Source of the DNA: an uncultured Acetobacteraceae bacterium
GTDB taxonomy: Bacteria > Pseudomonadota > Alphaproteobacteria > Acetobacterales > Acetobacteraceae
DNA: 36,078 nucleotides
Direction of reading: 5' to 3'
NCBI GenBank assembly: GCA_903877125.1
Contig: CAIRCM010000166.1
Coordinates: 1 to 36,078 of the forward strand
Both the position numbers and the translations under genes were made by a program. This document shows positions 1-8,851 of this stretch, piece after piece (the stretch's first letter is position 1; each line of letters opens with the position of its first letter). The notes under the pieces are model-generated. The model was given only the letters and a program-made list of their open reading frames with translations, searched no databases and had not been told where the DNA came from.

Positions 1-1361
1 CCATCGTGCGGCGGGAGCAGCAGAACGGCACGGTGCTGGGCTGCATCGTGCAGTATGGCGGGCAGACGCCGCTGAAGCTCTCCCAGGCGCTGCACAAGGC
101 GGGCATCCCGATCCTCGGCACCAGCGCGGAGGCAATAGACATCGCCGAGGACCGCGAGCGCTTCCAGCACCTGCTCAAGGGCCTCGGCCTGAAGCAGCCG
201 CAGAACGGCACCGCCCGTACCTTGGACGAGGCGGTGATCGAGGCGGCCCGCATCGGCTATCCCGTCGTCGTGCGGCCCTCCTATGTGCTCGGCGGCCGCG
301 CCATGGAGATCGCGCATAATCCGGAACAGCTCCGCCGCTTCGGGATCGAGGCGGTGAAGGTTTCCGGCGAGAACCCGATCCTGATCGACCAGTACCTGGC
401 CGATGCGATCGAGGTCGATGTGGACTGCATCGCCGACGCCGATGGCCAGGTCTACGTCGCCGGCGTCATGGAGCATATCGAGGAAGCCGGCGTCCATTCC
501 GGCGACTCCGCGTGCTCGCTGCCGCCCTACACGCTGTCCCCCGCGATGGTCACCGAACTGAAAGCGGAAACCGAGGCGATGGCGAAAGCGCTGGGCGTCG
601 TCGGACTGATGAACGTGCAATACGCGATCAAGGACGACACGATCTATGTGTTGGAGGTGAACCCGCGTGCATCCCGCACGGTGCCCTTCGTTGCCAAGGC
701 CACGGGGGTTCCGGTCGCCAAGATCGGCGCCCGCGTGATGGCCGGTGCCAAACTGGCAGAGTTCCATCTCGACGATGATTCGATCGCGCCGCATGTGGCG
801 GTGAAGGAAGCGGTGTTCCCGTTCGCCCGATTCCCCAACGTCGATACGATCCTCGGGCCGGAAATGCGTTCCACCGGGGAGGTCATGGGCCTTGACTCGT
901 CATTCGAACGGGCCTTCGCCAAGGCCCAGTTGGGCGCGGGCGTGATCCTTCCCGTAAAGGGCGGCGTTTTCCTGTCGGTCAAGGACAGCGACAAGAAGGG
1001 CCTGCCGGCCTTGGCACGCCGGCTGATCGATATGGGCTTCCGCATCCTCGCGACACGGGGAACCGCCGTACGTATCAAGGAAGCCGGTCTGCCGGTCACC
1101 GTGGTCAATAAAGTGTTGGAGGGGCGGCCGCACTGCGTCGACGCCATCCGGTCCGGTGACGTGCAACTGGTGATCAACACCGCGTCAACACCCCAATCGG
1201 TCGCCGACAGTTTCACGATCCGCCGCGGCGCCCTCACGCATGGGATCCCGCACTACACGACTTTTGCCGGCGCCAGGGCCGCGGTGCACGCAATTGCCGC
1301 TTTACGCGCGGGAACGCTTGAAGTCGCGCCGCTTCAGTCTTACTTTCGCCGTTCGTTCTGA
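1..1361 (+). CDS. carB: Carbamoyl-phosphate synthase large subunit, 3' part
   Basis: The reading frame is open from the window edge, so the 5' part of the gene lies outside; about 452 C-terminal residues are present. The CarB subunit makes carbamoyl phosphate from bicarbonate, ammonia and two ATP for arginine and pyrimidine synthesis in the cytoplasm. The visible part begins at the typical [11 protein letters not shown] stretch of the second ATP-grasp half and includes [16 protein letters not shown], the [11 protein letters not shown] loop and the metal-site stretch [12 protein letters not shown]. From about [16 protein letters not shown] onward it becomes the C-terminal MGS-like allosteric domain ([19 protein letters not shown]). 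The end looks complete. greA follows after 87 bp on the same strand, a neighbourhood common in Alphaproteobacteria. Identification is very secure from sequence alone. Confidence 0.97.
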   Translation, partial: IVRREQQNGTVLGCIVQYGGQTPLKLSQALHKAGIPILGTSAEAIDIAEDRERFQHLLKGLGLKQPQNGTARTLDEAVIEAARIGYPVVVRPSYVLGGRAMEIAHNPEQLRRFGIEAVKVSGENPILIDQYLADAIEVDVDCIADADGQVYVAGVMEHIEEAGVHSGDSACSLPPYTLSPAMVTELKAETEAMAKALGVVGLMNVQYAIKDDTIYVLEVNPRASRTVPFVAKATGVPVAKIGARVMAGAKLAEFHLDDDSIAPHVAVKEAVFPFARFPNVDTILGPEMRSTGEVMGLDSSFERAFAKAQLGAGVILPVKGGVFLSVKDSDKKGLPALARRLIDMGFRILATRGTAVRIKEAGLPVTVVNKVLEGRPHCVDAIRSGDVQLVINTASTPQSVADSFTIRRGALTHGIPHYTTFAGARAAVHAIAALRAGTLEVAPLQSYFRRSF

Positions 1362-1448
1362 GCCGACCACGCGACCGGGGAAGAGCCCCCGCCGCGCTTT
1401 CGGTGTTTGACTACCCATGACTTGAACCGACGATCGAAGGACTCCAGC

Positions 1449-1922
1449 GTGCAGAAGTTTCCGATGACCGCCCCCGGCCTACAGCGGCTGGAAGACGAGC
1501 TACGTATGCTCAGGTCGCAAGAACGTCCGGCCGTCATCCGTGCGATCGCGGAAGCGCGCGCTCACGGCGACCTATCGGAAAACGCCGAATATCATGCGGC
1601 GCGCGAACGCCAGTCCTTCATCGAAGGTCGGATCGAAGAGTTGGAGATGATTGTCTCCGCCGCCGAGGTCATCGATCCCGCATCGCTGAGCGGCGACCAC
1701 GTCAAGTTTGGCGCCCACGTGCACCTGGTCGACGAAGAAACCGAGAAAGAGGCGACTTATCAGATCGTCGGCGTGCATGAGGCCGATATCAAAGCCGCCC
1801 GTCTGTCGCTGTCGTCGCCGCTGGCGAAGGCGCTGATCGGCAAGAAAGTCGGCGACACGGTATCCGTACCCGCCCCCGGCGGCGACCGATCCTACGAGAT
1901 TCTTGGGATCAAGTTCATCTGA
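1449..1922 (+). CDS. greA: Transcription elongation factor GreA
   Basis: GreA rescues backtracked RNA polymerase by stimulating transcript cleavage through the secondary channel. I place the start at GTG 1449 because AAGGA lies 7 nt upstream (1437-1441) and because the product then begins [18 protein letters not shown], matching the family N-terminus. It is then 157 aa, a usual GreA length. The frame stays open back to TTG 1407, but that extension looks spurious. Residues 1-70 form the expected coiled coil, with the acidic tip motif [10 protein letters not shown] (D41 and E44, the residues that position catalytic magnesium). The C-terminal FKBP-like domain ends [15 protein letters not shown]. 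It lies 87 bp after carB and may be co-transcribed with it. Confidence 0.97.
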   Translation: MQKFPMTAPGLQRLEDELRMLRSQERPAVIRAIAEARAHGDLSENAEYHAARERQSFIEGRIEELEMIVSAAEVIDPASLSGDHVKFGAHVHLVDEETEKEATYQIVGVHEADIKAARLSLSSPLAKALIGKKVGDTVSVPAPGGDRSYEILGIKFI

Positions 1923-2000
1923 CGGCCGGTTCGCCCCCCTCCCCTTTTGGATGGGCGGAGTGGTATTGACGCCGTTGCATTGCCGGGACGCACCGCCGTT

Positions 2001-3197
2001 ATGATCACCCTCCAGGACATCGAAGCCGCCGCGGCGCGGATCGCCGGCCGCGTCGTTCGCACGCCTTCGCTGCCGAGCTACGCGGTTTCGCAGGCGACGG
2101 GCTGCGATGTGGTGCTGAAATTCGACCATCTTCAGGTCACCGGCGCCTTCAAGGAACGCGGGGCGGCAAACCGGCTTGCATTGCTGTCGGAAAACGAGCG
2201 AGCACGCGGCGTGATCGCGGTATCCGCCGGCAATCACGCACAGGCCGTCGCCCGGCACGCCCAGTTGCTCGGCGTCAAAGCGACCATCGTGATGCCGAAA
2301 TTCACCCCGTCGACCAAGGTGACCCGCACTGCCGCCTGGGGAGCGGAAGTCGTGCTGCACGGCATGGACTTCACCGAGGCCGCCGCGCATGCCGCCGAAC
2401 TCGGCGAGCAACGCCAGCTTCTTGCCGTCCATCCGTTCGACGACCCCGCCATCATCGCCGGGCAAGGCACTTTGGCGTTGGAAATGCTCACCGATGTGCC
2501 GGATCTCGACGCGATCGTGATCCCTGTCGGCGGCGGCGGCCTGATCGCCGGATGTCTGATCGCAGCCACTGCTTTGAAACCTGGCATCGCGGTTTACGGG
2601 GTCGAGGTCGAAACCTACGCCGCCATGGCCCAGCGGATCGCCGGACGGTCGGTCTCGGTGGGTGGCCCCACCATCGCGGAGGGCATCGCCGTCCGTAACA
2701 TTGGAGAAATTCCCTTCGACATCGTGCGCCGCCGGTTGACCGACATTCTGGTCGTGCCCGAACGCGCGATCGAGGAGGCGATCGGTGTGCTGGCCGAAGG
2801 TGCCAAGACCGTGGTCGAAGGTGCGGGCGCAGCGGGTGTCGCCGCGCTGCTCACTTTCCCCGAACGCTTCCGGGGCAAAAAGGTCGGGGTGGCCATCACC
2901 GGCGGCAACATCGATGCACGCATCCTCTCGGACGTGCTGCTGCGAAACCTCTTGCGCGATGGGCGGCTGCTGCGGCTGCAATTGCAGATTCCCGACCGCC
3001 CGGGCGTCCTGGCGGATATCGCCGGCAAAATTGGCACCGCCGGCGGCAACATCATCGAAGTCTCGCACCAGCGGCTGCACGCCGCATCCTCGGTCCAGGC
3101 AGCCGATCTCGGCCTGATGATAGAGGCTCGGGATTCGGCCCATGCGGCCTCTATCATCGAAGCCTTGGCCCGGACCTATGTCGTTCGGCGGGAGTAG
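2001..3197 (+). CDS. ilvA: Threonine ammonia-lyase (threonine dehydratase) with C-terminal ACT domain
   Basis: This PLP enzyme (398 aa) deaminates threonine to 2-oxobutanoate, the entry step of isoleucine synthesis or of threonine breakdown. ATG 2001 gives MITLQDIEAAAARIAGRVVRT, the normal family start; the open frame back to 1947 is not needed. The PLP lysine is K51 in GAFKERGAANR. SAGNHAQ (about 75-81) and the glycine-rich phosphate loop GGGGL (177-181) follow, then TGGNID near 300. Residues about 325-398 form a single ACT domain (LQIPDRPGVLADIAG), which in this family binds amino-acid effectors. Length and single ACT domain resemble the short IlvA/TdcB type rather than the roughly 510-aa E. 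coli IlvA. Serine/threonine dehydratase is the alternative name; the substrate cannot be fixed from sequence alone. Confidence 0.93.
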   Translation: MITLQDIEAAAARIAGRVVRTPSLPSYAVSQATGCDVVLKFDHLQVTGAFKERGAANRLALLSENERARGVIAVSAGNHAQAVARHAQLLGVKATIVMPKFTPSTKVTRTAAWGAEVVLHGMDFTEAAAHAAELGEQRQLLAVHPFDDPAIIAGQGTLALEMLTDVPDLDAIVIPVGGGGLIAGCLIAATALKPGIAVYGVEVETYAAMAQRIAGRSVSVGGPTIAEGIAVRNIGEIPFDIVRRRLTDILVVPERAIEEAIGVLAEGAKTVVEGAGAAGVAALLTFPERFRGKKVGVAITGGNIDARILSDVLLRNLLRDGRLLRLQLQIPDRPGVLADIAGKIGTAGGNIIEVSHQRLHAASSVQAADLGLMIEARDSAHAASIIEALARTYVVRRE

Positions 3198-3408
3198 GCG
3201 GCGGATACCGGCAAGAAATTTCCGCGATCACGCTGCAACAATGACACCGCGCCCGCCCGAGCAGGAAAACGGAACCTGCTGCCGATCTGCCCCCGCGTAG
3301 CCCAAGCTCTTGGGGCCGCCGAACGTCCAGGGGGACACGGGTATCGGTGTCACAGGACAATGGCTTCTTATATTTGCTAAATCACCTCGCGCCCTTGAGG
3401 TCACAGCC

Positions 3409-4200
3409 ATGCCCGCGCTCACGACGCAGAATTTGCTCTATTCGCTCTCCGGCCTGTTGGTCGGGCTGCTGGTCGGACAAACCGGCGTCGGTGGCGGTTC
3501 GTTGATGACGCCGGTGCTGGTGCTGCTGTTCGGTGTGCACCCGACATCGGCCGTGGGTACGGACCTGCTGTACGCCTGCATCACCAAATCGGTTGGGACG
3601 CTGGTGCACGGAAAGCACAAGACCGTCGATTGGCGCATCGTCCGGCGGCTGGCGACGGGGAGCGTGCCGACATCGCTTTTGACCCTGCTGGTGCTGTCAA
3701 CACCTGCCATGCGATTGGGTCCGCACGTCAACCACATGATCGGTGCCTGCCTTGGTGTTGGTCTGTTGCTGACGTCGGTGTCGCTGGTCTTTCGCCGGCA
3801 GGTATTGGCACTGTCCATTCGGTTCGATGACGGGCGGGTGTCCCGGCATACCGCGGGTCTGACCATCGCCACAGGCGCTCTGCTGGGATTGTTCGTAACG
3901 ATATCCTCGGTCGGCGCCGGCGCCCTGGGCGTGACCGCACTGCTTCTGCTTTACCCAAAGCTGCCTACCATAACGATCGTGGGTTCCGACATCGCCCATG
4001 CGGTTCCGCTGACCCTGGTAGCCGGTGTCGGGCACCTGTGGTTGGGGTCGGTGGACACGGGCGTGCTGATACTGCTGCTCGCGGGTTCGATCCCGGGGGT
4101 TATCATCGGGAGCCAGCTATCGCTGCGCGTGCCGGAGGCGGTGTTGCGCCTGCTTCTCGCGACGGTGCTGGCGATCGTCGGGGCGCGGCTGATCTTTTGA
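3409..4200 (+). CDS. TauE/SafE family sulfite exporter-like permease
   Basis: This is a 263-aa integral membrane protein of the TauE/SafE family, whose members move sulfite, sulfoacetate or other organic anions across the inner membrane. ATG 3409 is chosen because TTGAGG lies 8 nt upstream and because the product then starts just before the first membrane segment (LLYSLSGLLVGLLVGQTGVGG). The GVGGGSLMTPVLVLLFG repeat near the N-terminus and its weaker echo SSVGAGALGVTALLLLYP in the second half are the two pseudo-symmetric repeats of the family. About eight hydrophobic stretches are visible. It sits 159 bp upstream of cysD on the same strand, so a role in sulfur-anion transport linked to sulfate activation is a reasonable inference, not shown. 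Confidence 0.88.
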   Translation: MPALTTQNLLYSLSGLLVGLLVGQTGVGGGSLMTPVLVLLFGVHPTSAVGTDLLYACITKSVGTLVHGKHKTVDWRIVRRLATGSVPTSLLTLLVLSTPAMRLGPHVNHMIGACLGVGLLLTSVSLVFRRQVLALSIRFDDGRVSRHTAGLTIATGALLGLFVTISSVGAGALGVTALLLLYPKLPTITIVGSDIAHAVPLTLVAGVGHLWLGSVDTGVLILLLAGSIPGVIIGSQLSLRVPEAVLRLLLATVLAIVGARLIF

Positions 4201-4359
4201 ACTCGTCGGCGGACGGGGCTTCAACGGCAGAATGCGGCATCCATCTCGCCCGAGGTGTCCGCTGTGCGCAGAATGCAATTGCCGCCGTGTCTTGCGATGG
4301 CTAGGCACTTCACTGAGATCGACGACGTATTCTTATCCGGCCCCCAGGACTCCCCGCCC

Positions 4360-5262
4360 ATGCACCCGCGCCCCGCGCATCTGAAGGCGCTTGAAGCCGA
4401 AAGCATCTACATCCTGCGAGAGGTCGCGGCCCAAGCCAGCCGTCCGGTGCTGCTCTATTCCATCGGCAAGGACTCCTCGGTTCTGCTGCACCTCGCGCGC
4501 AAGGCATTCTATCCGGCGAAGCCGCCATTTCCGCTGTTGCATATCGATACCAAATGGAAATTCCGCGACATGATCGCGTTTCGGGATGCGACGATCGCGC
4601 GGTTCGGACTCGATCTTCGGGTGCACACGAATCAGGAGGGCTTGCGCCAGGGTATCAACCCGTTCGATCACGGCAGCGCCTATACCCAGGTGATGAAAAC
4701 CGACGCATTGAAGCAGGCCTTGACCGCGGGGAAATACGACTTGGCGATCGGTGGTGCCCGGCGGGATGAGGAACGGTCGCGTGCCAAGGAACGGGTTTTT
4801 TCCGTCCGCGGCCCGGGTCACACCTGGGAGCCGAAACGCCAGCGCCCTGAACTCTGGCACCTCTACAACGGCAATCTGGCGCCCGATGAGACATTGCGGG
4901 TGTTCCCGTTATCGAACTGGACCGAACTCGACGTCTGGACCTACATCCTGGCCGAAGGGATCGATGTCGTGCCGCTGTATTTCGCCGCGCCGCGCCCGAC
5001 GGTGATGCGGGATGGACAGATCATCGTGGTGGACGATGACCGCATGCGCCTCCAACCCGGTGAGCGGTCGGAAATGAAACTGGTGCGATTTCGTTCCTTG
5101 GGCTGTTACCCGTTGTCCGCAGCGGTCGAATCGCCGGCCGCTTCACTGGAAGACATCGTGACCGAAATGCAAAACACCCGCGTGTCGGAGCGCGCGGGCC
5201 GGCTGATCGACCAGGACCAGGACTCCTCGATGGAAAAAAAGAAGCGCGAGGGTTACTTCTGA
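4360..5262 (+). CDS. cysD: Sulfate adenylyltransferase subunit 2 (CysD)
   Basis: CysD is the ATP-pyrophosphatase-fold catalytic subunit that with CysN makes adenosine 5'-phosphosulfate from sulfate and ATP, the first step of sulfate assimilation. ATG 4360 gives a 300-aa product beginning [20 protein letters not shown], in line with known CysD proteins; AGGA lies about 10 nt upstream. The PP-loop is [18 protein letters not shown] (residues 33-50), and [18 protein letters not shown] (131-148) is the conserved ATP/sulfate region. The C-terminus ends in the expected [10 protein letters not shown]. The stop TGA overlaps the ATG of cysNC by one base (TGATG), showing translational coupling of the two subunits. 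Confidence 0.97.
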   Translation: MHPRPAHLKALEAESIYILREVAAQASRPVLLYSIGKDSSVLLHLARKAFYPAKPPFPLLHIDTKWKFRDMIAFRDATIARFGLDLRVHTNQEGLRQGINPFDHGSAYTQVMKTDALKQALTAGKYDLAIGGARRDEERSRAKERVFSVRGPGHTWEPKRQRPELWHLYNGNLAPDETLRVFPLSNWTELDVWTYILAEGIDVVPLYFAAPRPTVMRDGQIIVVDDDRMRLQPGERSEMKLVRFRSLGCYPLSAAVESPAASLEDIVTEMQNTRVSERAGRLIDQDQDSSMEKKKREGYF

Positions 5263-7102
5263 TGCCTGACTCCCTTCTGCGCGTCCTGACCTGCGGGAGT
5301 GTCGACGACGGAAAATCGACCCTCATCGGACGGATGCTGTTCGAATGTGGATCGATCCCGGACGACATCCTGGTGGCGCTGGAACGTGATTCCCGTCGTT
5401 TCGGCACTGTGGAGGGCGGGGTCGATTACGCCCTCCTGGTCGACGGTTTGGCAGCGGAACGGGAACAGGGGGTGACGATCGACGTCGCTTACCGGTTCTT
5501 CGAGACGCCGAAGCGCCGTTTCATCCTGGCCGATTCGCCGGGCCATCAGCAGTACACGCGCAATATGGTGACCGGCGCGTCGATGTCGGATCTCGGGTGC
5601 TGCTGGTCGATGCGCGCAAGGGTTTGCTGGCACAGACCCGGCGCCATGCCGCCATTGTTTCGATGCTGGGCATCCGCGACGTGTTGCTCGCCGTGAACAA
5701 GATGGATCTGGTTGGATACGATCAGACGATCTTCGAGCGGATCGTCGGCGATTTCCATGCGCTGTTGGACCGGCTCGGCCCTTTGCAAGTGACCGCCATC
5801 CCCGTCTGCGCTCGCGACGGCGACAACGTGACCCGGCCGAGCGCGAATATGCCGTGGTACACGGGTTCGACCTTGCTGACCGCGCTGGAACGCGCCGAAC
5901 CCACGGGACGGTCGCGGGATGTACCGTTTCGCATGCCGGTGCAATATGTCTCCCGCCCGGATCATACGTTCCGCGGCTATGCCGGCACGATCGAGGCTGG
6001 CGTACTGCGCCCGGGCGATACCGTGGCGAATGTCGCATCCCGCACCGAAGCCCGCATCGCCCGGATCGTGACGATGGACGGCGATCTGGCCGAGGCCGGT
6101 TGCGATGAGCCGGTGACATTGGTGCTGGACCGCGAAATCGACGTTTCGCGGGGCGATGTACTGTCAGCCGCACCGCTTCCGTCGCTGGCCGGGCAGATCG
6201 ACGCCTGGATCGTCTGGATGGACGAAACGCCGCTGTTTCGTGGTCGTGCCTATCAGTTCATGCTGGGCACCCAGTCCGTGGTTGGCACGATCACCGACAT
6301 CACGAACCGGCTCGATATCGACAGTCTGACGGAGGTCGCCGTCCGGGAACTCGGCTTGAACGAAATCGGCCGGGTTTCGGTCTCACTTTCACATCCCGTC
6401 GTCTGTGAGACCTATGTTGAGAGCCGGACGTTGGGCGGTTTCATTCTGGTCGACCGGCTGACCCGGAATACGGTCGGGGCGGGCATGGTCACCGGCATAA
6501 GGGCGGCCCGGTCCGACGTGTTTTGGCACCGCCTCGACGTCAACAAGGAAGCCCGGGCTCGGCTCAACGGTCAGAAACCGGCGGTGCTGTGGTTCACCGG
6601 CCTGTCCGGTGCCGGCAAGTCCACCATCGCCAATCTGGTGGAAAAGCAGCTTCTCGTGCAGGGCCGGCACACCATGACGCTGGACGGCGACAATGTCCGG
6701 CATGGGTTGAACCGAGACCTCGGTTTCTCCGAAGCTGACCGCGTGGAAAACATCCGCCGTATCGCGGAGGTCGCGAAGCTTTTCGTTGAAGCAGGGTTGA
6801 TCGTGCTCGTGTCGTTCATTTCCCCCTATAGGAACGAGCGCATGCTGGCACGCGATTGCGTCGAGGAAGGGGAGTTCCTGGAAATCTACGTGGACACCCC
6901 CGTCGACGAATGCCGGCGCCGCGATCCCAAGGGCCTGTATCAGAAAGCCGACGCTGGCCAGCTTCGCAATTTCACCGGCGTCGACGCGCCGTATGAGGCG
7001 CCTATCGACCCGGAAATCAGGCTGCCAACGTTGGAGGGTTCGCCGGAGGTCCTGGCGGCCAAAGTGATCGATGAACTGCGAATCCGCGGCATTATTGACT
7101 GA
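5262..7102 (+). pseudogene. cysNC: Bifunctional sulfate adenylyltransferase subunit 1 / APS kinase, with apparent 1-nt deletion
   Basis: The CysN part is the GTPase regulatory subunit of ATP sulfurylase; the fused CysC part phosphorylates APS to PAPS. Frame 1 (5262-5594) carries GTPase motif G1 GSVDDGKST (residues 12-20) and G3 [12 protein letters not shown] (91-102). After D110-L111 the frame goes off and stops at 5696. The continuation is in another frame from 5597: [17 protein letters not shown], then G4 NKMDL. It runs without a break to APS kinase, with P-loop GLSGAGKS at 6599-6622 and DGDNVRHGLNRDLGF after it. Bases 5589-5600 read GATCTCGGGTGC where the family sequence DLAVLL predicts GATCTCGCGGTGCTG, so one C appears missing after 5595. 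Restored, the protein is about 613 aa, normal for CysNC. This may be a real mutation or a sequence error; everything else is intact. Confidence 0.9.
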
Positions 7103-7697
7103 ACTGGCGGCGGAGGTTCGTGCCTGCCGTCATTGCGCCGCGGTGCTGCCGCTGGGCCCTCGGCCGGTCATTCGGGTCTCGGCGACCGCGACTGTCCTGA
7201 TCGCCGGGCAGGCACCGGGGACCAAGGTGCATGAGACCGGCATCCCCTGGAACGATCCCTCGGGCGATCGGCTACGGCGCTGGCTGGCGCTGGACCGGGA
7301 TGTTTTTTACGACGAGAGCCGGATCGCCATACTGCCAATGGGTTTCTGCTACCCCGGCCGTCTGCCAAAGGGTGGGGATGCGCCCCCCCGGCCGGAATGC
7401 GCACCGCTCTGGCGGGACCGACTGCTGCGGCTGATGCCGTCGATCACCCTGACATTGCTGGTTGGCAGCTACGCACTGAACGACACGCTGGGGCGTGGAC
7501 CAATGACGGATCGTGTGCGGGCCTTTCGGCGCTATCTGCCGGACCGGTTTCCACTCCCGCATCCGTCCTGGCGAACGACGGCGTGGGAGCGGCGGAATCC
7601 CTGGTTCGAGGCCGAGGCGCTGCCCGCGTTGCGTTCCGCGGTGGCGATCACGCTCAATGCATCTCCTCTTCGATCGCCGCGATCTCCGCGTCGCTGA
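7071..7697 (+). CDS. Uracil-DNA glycosylase family protein, probably iron-sulfur type
   Basis: This 208-aa product belongs to the uracil-DNA glycosylase superfamily of base-excision repair enzymes. Motif A is GQAPGTKVHETGIPW (residues 46-60) and motif B is HPSWRTTAWERRNPWF (164-179). Four cysteines, C19 and C22 (CRHC), C93 (GFCYPG) and C110, have the CX2C ... CX16C layout of the 4Fe-4S cluster in family 4/5 enzymes, so a cluster is likely. The product resembles a subgroup of uncharacterised proteobacterial members, so uracil removal is inferred. ATG 7071 overlaps the end of cysNC by 32 nt; TTG 7095 is an alternative start. The last ~15 residues (arginine/serine rich) overlap a convergent gene and are probably dispensable. 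Confidence 0.85.
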   Translation: MNCESAALLTELAAEVRACRHCAAVLPLGPRPVIRVSATATVLIAGQAPGTKVHETGIPWNDPSGDRLRRWLALDRDVFYDESRIAILPMGFCYPGRLPKGGDAPPRPECAPLWRDRLLRLMPSITLTLLVGSYALNDTLGRGPMTDRVRAFRRYLPDRFPLPHPSWRTTAWERRNPWFEAEALPALRSAVAITLNASPLRSPRSPRR

Positions 7698-8073
7698 AGC
7701 CGAAGTGGTGGGCGATTTCGTGCACCACAACGTTGCGTACAAGCTGATACAGGTCGACCCCGGTCTCGATCCACTCCAGCAGAATGGGCTCCCGATAGAG
7801 GAACACCAGATCGGGTTCGCGTGCGCTGTCCATGACGCTGCGTTCGGTCAACGGCGTGCCGCGATAGAGGCCGGTCAGCTCCCATCCGGATTCGATGTCG
7901 AGGTCGTCCAGGGTTTCATCGTCCGGCATGTCCTCCACGGTGATCCCGACGCCGCGCACGTGCTTGGCGAGGCGGTTGGGCATGGTGCCCAGTGCGCGCT
8001 CCGCCATATCGGCGATGTCGTCGATGGAGGGAGGTGGGCCGAAAACAGGGATGGGATTGCGAAGGTCGCTCAT
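7654..8073 (-). CDS. Small zincin-like metallopeptidase (MMP-like, HExxH)
   Basis: This 139-aa cytoplasmic protein contains the zinc-protease signature [11 protein letters not shown] at residues 118-128. H118, E119 and H122 are the catalytic and zinc residues and D128 is a possible third ligand. It matches the family of minimal metallopeptidase-like proteins (formerly DUF1025, 'metallopeptidase family protein') common in Actinobacteria and Alphaproteobacteria, whose substrates are unknown. ATG 8073 begins [19 protein letters not shown]; the open frame runs back to 8172, but that extension lies inside the divergent gene. The 3' end overlaps the convergent UDG-like gene by 44 bp. Only 29 bp separate its start from the start of the divergent pterin dehydratase gene. 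Confidence 0.85.
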   Translation of the reverse strand: MSDLRNPIPVFGPPPSIDDIADMAERALGTMPNRLAKHVRGVGITVEDMPDDETLDDLDIESGWELTGLYRGTPLTERSVMDSAREPDLVFLYREPILLEWIETGVDLYQLVRNVVVHEIAHHFGFSDAEIAAIEEEMH

Positions 8074-8102
8074 GCTTATCTTGGTTGGGAAGGAGACAGG
8101 CG

Positions 8103-8393
8103 ATGTCCTTATTGTTGACTGAGGCCGAACGCAACGGGCTGGGTGATCGTCTGCCCGATTGGACCGTGACAAACGATTGCAAGGCGATCGAGCGAACGTT
8201 CCTGTTCAGGGATTTCAATGAAGCCTGGGGCTTCATGAACCGCGTCGCCCTGGTGGCCGAGCGCATGGACCATCATCCGGAGTGGTCCAATGTGTGGAAT
8301 ACAGTGCGCATCGCGTTATCGACCCACGATGCCGGCGGCCTGACGAACCGCGATGTCAAATTGGCCACCGCGATCGACGCGCTGATGGCGTGA
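8103..8393 (+). CDS. 4a-hydroxytetrahydrobiopterin dehydratase (PCD/DCoH family)
   Basis: This 96-aa enzyme dehydrates 4a-hydroxytetrahydropterin, recycling the cofactor of aromatic amino-acid hydroxylases or preventing build-up of inhibitory pterins. The family signature E-x3-HHP-x5-W-x9-H-x8-D is complete: E53, H57-H58-P59, W65, H75 and D84 (in [19 protein letters not shown] and [12 protein letters not shown]). ATG 8103 is preceded by AAGGAG about 8 nt upstream; the longer open frame is an artefact. No phenylalanine hydroxylase gene is in the window, so the phhB name is withheld. The stop overlaps the GTG start of mmcB (GTGA), so the two are coupled. Confidence 0.93.
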   Translation: MSLLLTEAERNGLGDRLPDWTVTNDCKAIERTFLFRDFNEAWGFMNRVALVAERMDHHPEWSNVWNTVRIALSTHDAGGLTNRDVKLATAIDALMA

Positions 8394-8851
8394 ACGACGC
8401 CGAACGCGCCTTCGCCATACGCCGCGCCACGGCCAGGCTGTGCCTGCGCTTGGGATGGGCGCCGCTGCATGAGTTCGCGCTGCCGAACGGGCGGCGGGCG
8501 GACATTCTGGCATTGCGCCCCGATGGCGGCTTTGCCTGCATCGAGGTGAAATCCGGCCCTCGCGACTTTCTGACCGACTCGAAATGGCCCGACTACCGCG
8601 CGTATGCCGATGCGCTGTACTTCGCTGTCGATCAGGATTTTCCCCTCGACCTGCTGCCCGCCGAGACCGGCCTGATTGTCGCCGTGGGGCTGGAGGCCGA
8701 TCTGCTGCGCGAAGCCCCGTCGCATCCCCTGGCGTCAGCACGTCGGCAGGCACTGTTGCGGCAGTTCGCGGCCCTGGCGGCCGGACGCCTCGCAGCCTTG
8801 GAAGACCCGGTCGGCGTTGCCTCCCTCCGCGCGGCATTGCGCGCCGAATAG
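8390..8851 (+). CDS. mmcB: MmcB family putative DNA repair endonuclease
   Basis: This 153-aa protein matches MmcB, an alphaproteobacterial PD-(D/E)xK-fold protein linked to mitomycin C resistance in Caulobacter. The nuclease core is visible as the RRADILAL strand with its aspartate, followed by FACIEVKSG (E and K of ExK). Next come [15 protein letters not shown] and [12 protein letters not shown], stretches typical of the family. The start is GTG 8390, which overlaps the TGA of the preceding pterin dehydratase gene. The last 117 bp overlap, antisense, the 3' end of the TPR-glycosyltransferase-like gene. I looked for an alphaproteobacterial LexA box (GTTC-N7-GTTC) near the upstream gene starts and saw none. 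Confidence 0.85.
   Translation: MNDAERAFAIRRATARLCLRLGWAPLHEFALPNGRRADILALRPDGGFACIEVKSGPRDFLTDSKWPDYRAYADALYFAVDQDFPLDLLPAETGLIVAVGLEADLLREAPSHPLASARRQALLRQFAALAAGRLAALEDPVGVASLRAALRAE

Noticed and set aside
1374-1391. Terminator after carB (CGGGG-AAGAGC-CCCCG)
   Set aside because: The hairpin is plausible but no T run follows and greA starts soon after, so evidence for termination is too thin.
1572-3143. 523-codon minus-strand frame
   Set aside because: It is antisense to greA and ilvA, both with clear conserved motifs; its composition is that of a shadow frame.
8074-8200. LexA-type SOS box for mmcB
   Set aside because: GTTCCTGTTC near 8200 has the two half sites 2 nt apart, not the 7 nt of the alphaproteobacterial box GTTC-N7-GTTC, and lies inside the preceding gene.
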